A stretch of 11,987 nt of DNA from contig JAISZZ010000027.1 in assembly GCA_031284385.1 (NCBI GenBank), forward strand, positions 1 to 11,987, given 5' to 3'. This stretch comes from Treponema sp. (lineage in GTDB: Bacteria; Spirochaetota; Spirochaetia; Treponematales; Breznakiellaceae). Shown here one piece after another: positions 7,874 to 11,987 of the stretch (its first letter is position 1; each line of letters starts with the position of its first letter). The notes beneath the pieces are model-generated. The model had not been told where the DNA came from, searched no databases, and saw nothing but the letters and a program-made list of their open reading frames with translations. Made by a program: the position numbers and the translations under genes.

Positions 7874-8418
7874 CAGCCCGCCGCCTCTTCTTCCCCCGCC
7901 GCAATCCGTGCGAAGGAAGTAAGCCTTGCTTTGGCGATTACGCCGTAAGATAGCCTTGTCATTCCGTTTTTCCCCTTAATAGCAATATCAGTATCGCCGG
8001 CACTCATCAGAATACCGCTTGTCCAACCGGAAATATCCGTCCGGTAACAACTAACGGGCCTGCCTAGATAGTGAACGAATTCCGAGCCATCTTTTATTTT
8101 ACGTTCAATACCCGGCGATGAAACTTCAATATGAAGTTCCTGCTTTGGAAAGGTAAGCTCAAGACGCGGCAGTATCGCACGGTGTGTCTGGGCGCAGTCG
8201 GCTATACTCACTGCGGGTTCTTCCACAAAGCCACCTGCCGCGCCGTCCGCGAGACCGTTCTCACAAAACCGCGATACGCCTCTACAAACCACCGCTCTAA
8301 CCTGTACGCCGCTTTTTAGCCGCGAAAACGACAGTTCTACAAGCCCCAGCCCGAGACCTGTAACAACAGTCTCTATCGAAGCGAACAGCTCATCGTCCGT
8401 ATTAGGCGTATAACGCAT
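7873..8418 (-). CDS. rimP: Ribosome maturation factor RimP
   Basis: RimP assists assembly of the 30S subunit and is normally encoded just before nusA, as here. The 181-residue protein has the hallmark 'HIEVSSPGIERKI' of the N-terminal domain and a C-terminal SH3-like barrel (about residues 110-165). About 25 residues between the early beta-strands (around 43-68, Cys/Gly-rich) seem to be an insertion relative to the usual 150-residue form. I chose the ATG at 8418 over the TTG at 8430, because the TTG lies at the end of the terminator T-run and would leave the G-rich ribosome site (GGGGGAAGGG) inside the coding region. It is the first gene of the operon. Confidence 0.93.
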   Translation of the reverse strand: MRYTPNTDDELFASIETVVTGLGLGLVELSFSRLKSGVQVRAVVCRGVSRFCENGLADGAAGGFVEEPAVSIADCAQTHRAILPRLELTFPKQELHIEVSSPGIERKIKDGSEFVHYLGRPVSCYRTDISGWTSGILMSAGDTDIAIKGKNGMTRLSYGVIAKARLTSFARIAAGEEEAAG

Positions 8419-8428
8419 CCCTTCCCCC

Positions 8429-8453
8429 AAAAAAAAAGGGCTTCCACAAGCCC
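8429..8453 (-). terminator. Intrinsic terminator in the rimP leader (possible attenuator)
   Basis: On the minus strand GGGCTT-GTGG-AAGCCC forms a perfect 6-bp stem with a 4-base loop, followed at once by nine T residues, the classic Rho-independent form. It ends only 10 bases before the rimP ATG and lies downstream of the candidate operon promoter. It may therefore act as an attenuator for rimP-nusA-infB, or it may be a leftover terminator of a former upstream gene. Confidence 0.75.
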
Positions 8454-8481
8454 CTCTCTAAATCCTCATCAACTGTAAATT

Positions 8482-8510
8482 ATCCTAGCAATACTAAAAA
8501 GAAGAGTCAA
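8482..8510 (-). promoter_or_regulatory. Candidate promoter of the rimP-nusA-infB operon
   Basis: On the minus strand TTGACT (8510-8505, 5 of 6 to the -35 consensus) lies 17 bases from TAGGAT (8487-8482, 4 of 6 to the -10 consensus). The expected start is near 8475, giving a leader of about 57 bases that contains the terminator hairpin. The -35 box overlaps the stop codon of the remnant reading frame ending at 8507. Confidence 0.5.
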
Positions 8511-8640
8511 TAGCGTAAGGCAATGCCAAGGGTAACGTCATTTAACTTAACCGAACAGTGCATGGTAAAGGAAATCGTCGCTAAAGGTAGCCGGAACATT
8601 TTTTCATGGACACGGAATCGTTTTTCGGGTACGGCAGTCT
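8507..8640 (-). pseudogene. Unrecognised reading-frame tail, possibly the last strands of an outer-membrane beta-barrel
   Basis: The frame that begins inside the ISAs1 fragment continues past the recognisable transposase part. It ends in 'FTMHCSVKLNDVTLGIALRY' and a TGA at 8509-8507. Alternating hydrophobic residues, a short turn (KLND) and a terminal aromatic residue are what the last strands of outer-membrane barrels look like. A terminator at 8429-8453 follows, as would suit the end of a gene. No full domain can be recognised, so this is a guess about a remnant. Confidence 0.25.
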
Positions 8641-8914
8641 TTCGCAGGAGTTCTATCCACGAAAATACCCGCGCAGCGCACTTTTCATCCGGTATCCCCT
8701 GCGGCAATTCCAGAAATGTCCTGAAAAACTCTCCTTTCCCCTGTCGAAATCCTCCATCACATTGAATTCATCCCATACGGCAATGATGGTCGTAAGCCCG
8801 ATTACCTGCACGTCTATCAGGTTGTGAAAAAAATGTCTGCTCTGCCGCCGCTCGTCCTTTATCCCGCTGAGGCATTCCGCCATTCCATGCTATGTATTCT
8901 TCCGTGAGATCCAT
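8641..8914 (-). pseudogene. N-terminal fragment of an ISAs1-family transposase, frameshifted
   Basis: From ATG 8914 (after a GGGAGGGG ribosome site) the start reads 'MDLTEEYIAW'. A shift near 8885 leads into a frame with 'LSGIKDERRQSR' and 'HNLIDVQVIGLTTIIAVWDEFNVMEDF', typical of the conserved N-terminus of ISAs1/H-repeat transposases. A second shift near 8725 leads into 'FLELPQGIPDEK' and 'ARVFSW', again conserved in that family. The DDE catalytic region is wholly absent, so only about 90 of the usual 370 or so residues survive. The element ends could not be located. Confidence 0.7.
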
Positions 8915-8986
8915 TTGCTTGCCCCTCCCAATATAAGTTCCACTATATCACAGATTTTTAAATGACGCTGCCCTGAATGTTAGTGA

Positions 8987-9457
8987 CAATCGAATTCCAC
9001 CCCCTCAGCAATGAACGAGGCTGGAACATTAAGCATATCCGGTGCCGAAATGCCCTTCGCGCATAACTTGAATTTTATGTTAATCAGCGCGATGACAGAA
9101 GACGGCAAGTACGGCACAGCTAAAGTTTATGTCATCCAATCCAATGAAAAGCATCCCTATACCGTGCGTATGGAAAACCATGTTCCGATAAAAGTCGAAC
9201 CGCCAAGCGTGGTAAAAGGCGGCAGCGCGTCCTGCACAGTAAGGGGCAGTTCTGAGGGGCATTACTGGACAATAGATGAGCCGCACGTCGAAGGCACTAC
9301 GATAAGCGAGAGCGGGATTCTAACTGTAGCAGAAAGTGAAAGCGCCGAAACCATTCTGGTGCGGGCAATTCAATATTCGGATAATGATACCGGTTATTAC
9401 GGCACGGTTATCGTTACCGTCACCGGCGCTTTAAACGATGAAGCCGATGAAGATTAA
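8987..9457 (+). pseudogene. 5'-truncated bacterial Ig-like (Big) repeat protein fragment
   Basis: The frame is open from 8987 to TAA 9455-9457, with the first ATG at 9011. Two halves of the product align with each other: 'NEAGTLSISGAE...DGKYGTAKVYVI' and 'SESGILTVAESE...DTGYYGTVIVTV'. Both have the pattern of a Big-type Ig-like domain closing with G-x-L-x-V and a final Y-G-T-V strand. Such tandem domains build surface or periplasmic proteins in spirochaetes. The first repeat is cut at its start and there is no signal peptide, so this is the tail of a larger gene rather than an intact one. The ISAs1 fragment lies just upstream on the other strand and may have caused the loss. Confidence 0.5.
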
Positions 9458-9506
9458 CGTCTACAGCGATTTAAGATTCTATGGACGCGCTGATTTATTC
9501 ATTATA

Positions 9507-9521
9507 GGGGGGGGGGGGGGG
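9507..9521 (+). repeat. Homopolymeric tract of 15 G
   Basis: Fifteen consecutive G residues lie 50 bases after the stop of the Ig-like fragment. Tracts of this kind slip during replication and drive phase variation in Treponema and other bacteria. As given, the small frame from 9447 stays open to 9636; one more G opens another frame of similar length; two more G give a stop after nine codons. Confidence 0.9.
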
Positions 9522-9574
9522 CGATTTCCATACCTTTTGCGGCATATAGTCACTTTTTCGTCCGTCCCCCCTAC

Positions 9575-9594
9575 GGGCGCACTCCGTTGCGCCC
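9575..9594. repeat. GC-rich hairpin, 7-bp perfect stem
   Basis: GGGCGCA and TGCGCCC pair perfectly around a 6-base loop (CTCCGT). No T-run follows, so it is more like a repeat-type palindrome than a terminator. Confidence 0.6.
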
Positions 9595-9633
9595 TACCCC
9601 CCAATCCGCCGCTCCGCCAACACAGGCGTGCTA

Positions 9634-9659
9634 AGTAAGCCGCTTCGCGGTTTTTACTT
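9634..9659. repeat. Hairpin with CCGC-TTC-GCGG core
   Basis: AAGTAA and TTACTT form the outer stem and CCGC/GCGG the inner stem around a TTC loop, with a T-run on the right side of the internal loop. It could be a weak terminator for upstream + strand transcription or a dispersed palindrome. Confidence 0.5.
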
Positions 9660-9775
9660 GCATTATACGCTAATTGGGATTAAAATCAATGAACTTGTTC
9701 AAGAACCTTGTGGTTCTCCGTCAAGCTGCGGCAAAATGCTGCGTAAGGCGCGTTGCGTTTTGCTGTTTTTAACGG

Positions 9776-9808
9776 AAGTTGTTAAAAACTAAAGTTTTTT
9801 GACAACTT
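9776..9808. repeat. AT-rich palindrome upstream of dctP
   Basis: AAGTTGTTAAAAACT is followed after two bases by AGTTTTTTGACAACTT, an almost perfect inverted repeat (one mismatch, one extra base). It shares the core AAAAACT/AGTTTTT with a palindrome at 10937-10964, so the two copies bracket dctP. Confidence 0.75.
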
Positions 9809-9866
9809 TGATAAATAATATAGTGTGATACGCTAACGTATAACGCTAAACTTTTGGAGGATAAGA

Positions 9867-10853
9867 ATGAAAAATAAAAAAATTGGCGCGGCTTTTGTAA
9901 TCATGTGTATTGCGCTGTCTGTAACAGGATGCCAAAAAAAAGACGGCAAATACATTTTAAAAATGTCTACGCAGCTTGCGCCTGACAGCATCATGGTTCA
10001 GGGGTTCAACGACTGGGCCAGCAGGGTCAACGAAAAAACCAACGGGGTTTTGACGATTCAGGTTTACCCATCGGCGCAGCTTGGCAGCGATGAAGACGTG
10101 ATAGAGCAGGCGATTCAGGGCGCCAATGTCGCGGTACTGACGGACGGAGGCCGTATGTCAAATTATGTTAGGGGCATAGGAATTATAGGAATGCCTTACA
10201 TAGCGGACGATTATGACGAACTGCGGAAAATCACCGAAACTCCCATCTTTGAGGGATGGATGAATCAGCTCGCGTCCCAGGACGGTATCCGTATGCTGTC
10301 CGCAAACTGGTACGACGGCCCGCGGCACTTTTTGACGAATGTGCCGGTAGCCGTGCCTGCCGATCTTAAAGGCCAGCGCATCAGAACGCCGGGAGCGCCC
10401 GTGTGGGCAAGATCCGTCGAGGCAATGGGCGCTACACCGATAGCAATGGGCTGGAACGATTCGTACAACGCGATTCAATCAAAGGCGATTGACGGCGTTG
10501 AGGCTCAGAATACTGCGAGTTACGCTCTCCACCTGTACGAACTGCTCAAGTATCTCGACAAAACGGGACACTTTCAGCTTGCCAACTTCATTATTGTAGG
10601 TGAAAAATGGTTTAAAACTCTTCCCGAAAATTTGCAAAAAATTCTTGTTGAAGAGTGTAAAGCCGCCGCGTACGAAAACGCGGTTCAGATTGGAAAAGCC
10701 GCCGATGAACTCGAAAAGGACATGGTGGCCAAAGGCATGACCGTGATAGATTCCGACAGATCGGCTTTTAAGGCCGCCTCCGAAGCCGCCTATGCTGAGC
10801 TTGATTTTATGCAACTGCGCGATCAAATCTGGAGCGAAATAGGGAAGCAGTGA
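9867..10853 (+). CDS. dctP: TRAP transporter solute-binding lipoprotein, DctP family
   Basis: This is the periplasmic binding subunit of a tripartite ATP-independent transporter, which captures organic acids and hands them to the DctQ/DctM membrane complex. The 328-residue length is normal. The N-terminus has a basic start, a hydrophobic core and the lipobox V19-T-G-C22, so it is probably lipid-anchored. The family signature lies at 'DLKGQRIRTPGAPVWARSVEAMGATP', with R173 in the position of the Arg that pairs with the substrate carboxylate in known DctP proteins. 'YNAIQSKAIDGVEAQ' follows, as expected. GGAGG at 9856-9860 is six bases before the ATG. Which acid it binds cannot be read from sequence. 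It is separated from dctQM by a 302-base gap with a terminator, suggesting separate or higher expression of this subunit. Confidence 0.93.
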   Translation: MKNKKIGAAFVIMCIALSVTGCQKKDGKYILKMSTQLAPDSIMVQGFNDWASRVNEKTNGVLTIQVYPSAQLGSDEDVIEQAIQGANVAVLTDGGRMSNYVRGIGIIGMPYIADDYDELRKITETPIFEGWMNQLASQDGIRMLSANWYDGPRHFLTNVPVAVPADLKGQRIRTPGAPVWARSVEAMGATPIAMGWNDSYNAIQSKAIDGVEAQNTASYALHLYELLKYLDKTGHFQLANFIIVGEKWFKTLPENLQKILVEECKAAAYENAVQIGKAADELEKDMVAKGMTVIDSDRSAFKAASEAAYAELDFMQLRDQIWSEIGKQ

Positions 10854-10936
10854 GGCAAAAACTGTCATGCTTTTAATATGAGTTAGATAGAAAGATGTCC
10901 ATGAATTACGTGAATTGATTTATCAGAATAATAGAA

Positions 10937-10964
10937 TTGTTCAAAAACTGAAGTTTTTGAACAA
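10937..10964. repeat. Perfect 13-bp inverted repeat downstream of dctP
   Basis: TTGTTCAAAAACT, two bases, then AGTTTTTGAACAA. The stem is perfect and shares its core with the palindrome at 9776-9808. No T-run follows, so it need not be a terminator. Confidence 0.8.
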
Positions 10965-11010
10965 CTCTATTAGTATTCCATCGAATTCATGTTAATTAAA
11001 AGCGGTTTGG

Positions 11011-11044
11011 CACCGGTCCGCGCGGCAGCGTAGCCGGTGTTTTT
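11011..11044 (+). terminator. Intrinsic terminator-like hairpin after dctP
   Basis: CACCGG (11011-11016) pairs with CCGGTG (11034-11039), with an additional CGC/GCG pairing inside, followed by TTTTT. It is well placed to end the dctP transcript before dctQ or to reduce read-through into it. Confidence 0.6.
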
Positions 11045-11093
11045 CTACGGATGCACTGATTTATGCGAATGCGCGTTGTCAATAAAATTGAAT

Positions 11094-11108
11094 GTCAACT
11101 ATGTTGAC
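11094..11108. promoter_or_regulatory. Short palindrome upstream of dctQ, possible operator
   Basis: GTCAAC-TAT-GTTGAC is a perfect 6-bp inverted repeat with a 3-base centre. It overlaps the weak candidate -10 box and lies 47 bases before the dctQ start. A regulator-binding role is plausible but unproved. Confidence 0.3.
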
Positions 11109-11155
11109 GCAATCAGCGCTGCCCTAAGTATTACAATTTATCGCAGGAGAAATTT

Positions 11156-11656
11156 ATGAATACTGTAAAGATGCTGTATAGTTATTTTTGTAAACTTGAA
11201 GAATTTTTAGTTTCTTTGTTTATAGCGGTAATAACTTTTTTGGTATTTATTTCCGCCATCGCGCGCGGCTTAAGCCACCCGCTCAACTGGGCTACAGACG
11301 TTTCATTGCTGCTGTTTGCGTGGCTGGTTTTTCTTGGAGCCGATACCGCCTTGCGGAAAGCGGACTTTGTACGGGTTGATATGCTTGTAACTCGTTTCCC
11401 AGATAAACTACAAAAATTTCTGTACTATTTTATGTATGTTCTGTCTATCATGTTTTTATGTGTTTTGATACGTTTTGGAATTCCACTTTCAATTGAGAAT
11501 TCAAAACGCCTGTTTCAAACACTCGGTATAAGTTATTCATGGGCGACGATAAGCGCTCCGGTTGGATCAATTCTATTAATAATAACAATAATTTTGAAAT
11601 TAGTATCGCACTGGAAAGATAAAAAAATCGTAGTGGAAAGTAAGGAGGCAATCTGA
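11156..11656 (+). CDS. dctQ: TRAP transporter small membrane subunit, DctQ family
   Basis: A 166-residue protein of normal DctQ length with four hydrophobic segments: about 14-37, 50-68, 88-110 and 130-150. This is the family topology in the inner membrane. The segment 'FAWLVFLGADTALRKADFVRVDML' between the second and third spans carries the family's 'W..FLG...A.R...H.RVD' type pattern, with Lys-Ala-Asp in place of the usual His region. DctQ joins the large DctM channel subunit and is needed for import. AGGAG lies six bases before the ATG. Its stop overlaps the dctM start by one base (TGATG), so the two are translated as a pair. Confidence 0.88.
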   Translation: MNTVKMLYSYFCKLEEFLVSLFIAVITFLVFISAIARGLSHPLNWATDVSLLLFAWLVFLGADTALRKADFVRVDMLVTRFPDKLQKFLYYFMYVLSIMFLCVLIRFGIPLSIENSKRLFQTLGISYSWATISAPVGSILLIITIILKLVSHWKDKKIVVESKEAI

Positions 11657-11987
11657 TGGGCATAGTCGTTATAGTATTTTTGCTGCTGCTTTTATTTGGA
11701 ATGCCGGTCGCGTTTGCGATAGGTTTTGCCGGCATGGTATTTTTCTTTGTAACTCCGTCGATTCCATTTTCCATCATCGTACAAAAAGTGGTAAGTTCCA
11801 CGCAAAGTTTTACGCTTCTTGCGATACCGTTGTTTGTTTTTGCCGGAAATTTGATGAACCATACCGGCATCACAAAAAGGCTCGTTAAACTTTCCAACGT
11901 ATTGACCGGACATATGTACGGGAATCTTGGGCAGGTAAGCTGCGTGCTTTCAACGCTTATGGGCGGCGTTTCAGGTTCCGCCAACGC
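11656..11987 (+). CDS. dctM: TRAP transporter large membrane subunit, DctM family, 3' partial
   Basis: The frame starts at ATG 11656, after a strong ribosome site AAGGAGG (11642-11648) inside the end of dctQ, and stays open to the window edge (110 codons). The N-terminal hydrophobic span is followed by 'SFTLLAIPLFVFAGNLMN', a near-signature of the DctM family, and later by 'LMGGVSGSANA', also conserved. DctM is the ion-coupled channel subunit of about 425 residues, so roughly the first quarter is present. Confidence 0.93.
   Translation, partial: MGIVVIVFLLLLLFGMPVAFAIGFAGMVFFFVTPSIPFSIIVQKVVSSTQSFTLLAIPLFVFAGNLMNHTGITKRLVKLSNVLTGHMYGNLGQVSCVLSTLMGGVSGSAN

Larger units (their letters stand above)
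9458..9866. other. 409-base spacer: G15 tract, hairpins, palindrome, no convincing gene
   Basis: A frame from ATG 9447 (overlapping the end of the Ig-like fragment) reads through the G15 tract to TAA 9636-9638, but its second half is Pro/Arg-rich and looks non-coding. The stretch also holds a GC-rich hairpin (9575-9594), a second hairpin (9634-9659), an AT-rich palindrome (9776-9808), and ACGCTAA at 9665-9671, 9830-9836 and 9843-9849. The dctP promoter should lie here. TTGACA at 9799-9804 is a plausible -35 box, but TATAGT at 9819-9824 is only 14 bases away, so I do not assign it. Confidence 0.5.
10854..11155. other. 302-base dctP-dctQ spacer with palindromes and a terminator
   Basis: No gene is seen. 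It contains a perfect AT-rich palindrome (10937-10964), a GC-rich terminator-like hairpin (11011-11044) and a short palindrome (11094-11108). A candidate promoter for dctQM is TTGTCA at 11076-11081 with TATGTT at 11100-11105, 18 bases apart (weak). The ribosome site of dctQ is AGGAG at 11145-11149. Confidence 0.6.

Noticed and set aside
8419..8430. TTG at 8430 as the rimP start
   Set aside because: It would overlap the terminator T-run and place the ribosome site inside the gene; the ATG at 8418 fits better.
9447..9638. Small gene spanning the G15 tract
   Set aside because: The start has only a weak ribosome site and the part after the tract is hairpin-derived Pro/Arg-rich sequence; kept only as a possible relic.
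9799..9824. dctP promoter TTGACA/TATAGT
   Set aside because: The boxes are good but only 14 bases apart, too close for a normal sigma-70 promoter.
9540..9866. CRISPR array or integron-type attachment sites
   Set aside because: The hairpins and short repeats differ from each other and lack regular spacers or a Cas or integrase gene.

Overview
The window looks like part of a spirochaete chromosome, most likely Treponema or a close gut-associated relative. This is inferred from a translation/transcription operon (rimP-nusA-infB) beside a TRAP dicarboxylate-type transporter (dctP-dctQ-dctM), bacterial Ig-like surface-protein debris, a long homopolymeric G tract and many decayed insertion sequences. 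No rRNA gene is present, so the assignment is only moderately secure.

Layout. Positions 1-337 hold the 3' end of a GC-rich glycoside hydrolase family 13 gene (+). After a short palindrome-rich GC-rich stretch, composition drops abruptly near 425 into an AT-rich island. That island carries a broken gene (431-892, -) resembling the uracil-DNA glycosylase superfamily, cut by an IS630-family element whose ends can be placed at about 895 and 2030. The IS630 transposase is dead, with three in-frame stops and one frameshift. A complete GT4-type glycosyltransferase (2169-3257, +) follows, with a candidate promoter so close that its mRNA may be leaderless.

The core block is 3285-8510 on the minus strand: promoter, short leader with an intrinsic-terminator hairpin, then rimP, nusA and infB. 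rimP and nusA overlap by one base, and nusA and infB are 17 bases apart. RimP matures the 30S subunit, NusA controls pausing, termination and antitermination, and IF-2 places initiator tRNA on the ribosome. NusA carries a C-terminal CX2C-X10-CX2C zinc-ribbon-like tail, and IF-2 has a very long low-complexity N-terminal extension. The usual downstream partners (rbfA, truB) are absent here, because a convergent gene follows infB.

Positions 8510-9866 are a graveyard. They hold an ISAs1-type transposase fragment (-), a possible outer-membrane-protein tail (-), a truncated Ig-like repeat protein (+), a run of 15 G residues and several hairpins. The last 2.1 kb carry the TRAP transporter: a lipoprotein solute-binding subunit (dctP), a 302-base gap with palindromes and a terminator, then the membrane subunits dctQ and dctM (cut by the window end). 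DctP would capture an organic acid in the periplasm for import by the DctQM permease, driven by an ion gradient.

I found no convincing new multi-gene system. The items most worth a second look are the terminator in the rimP leader with possible ribosome-site sequestration, the NusA zinc ribbon, and the G15 tract.
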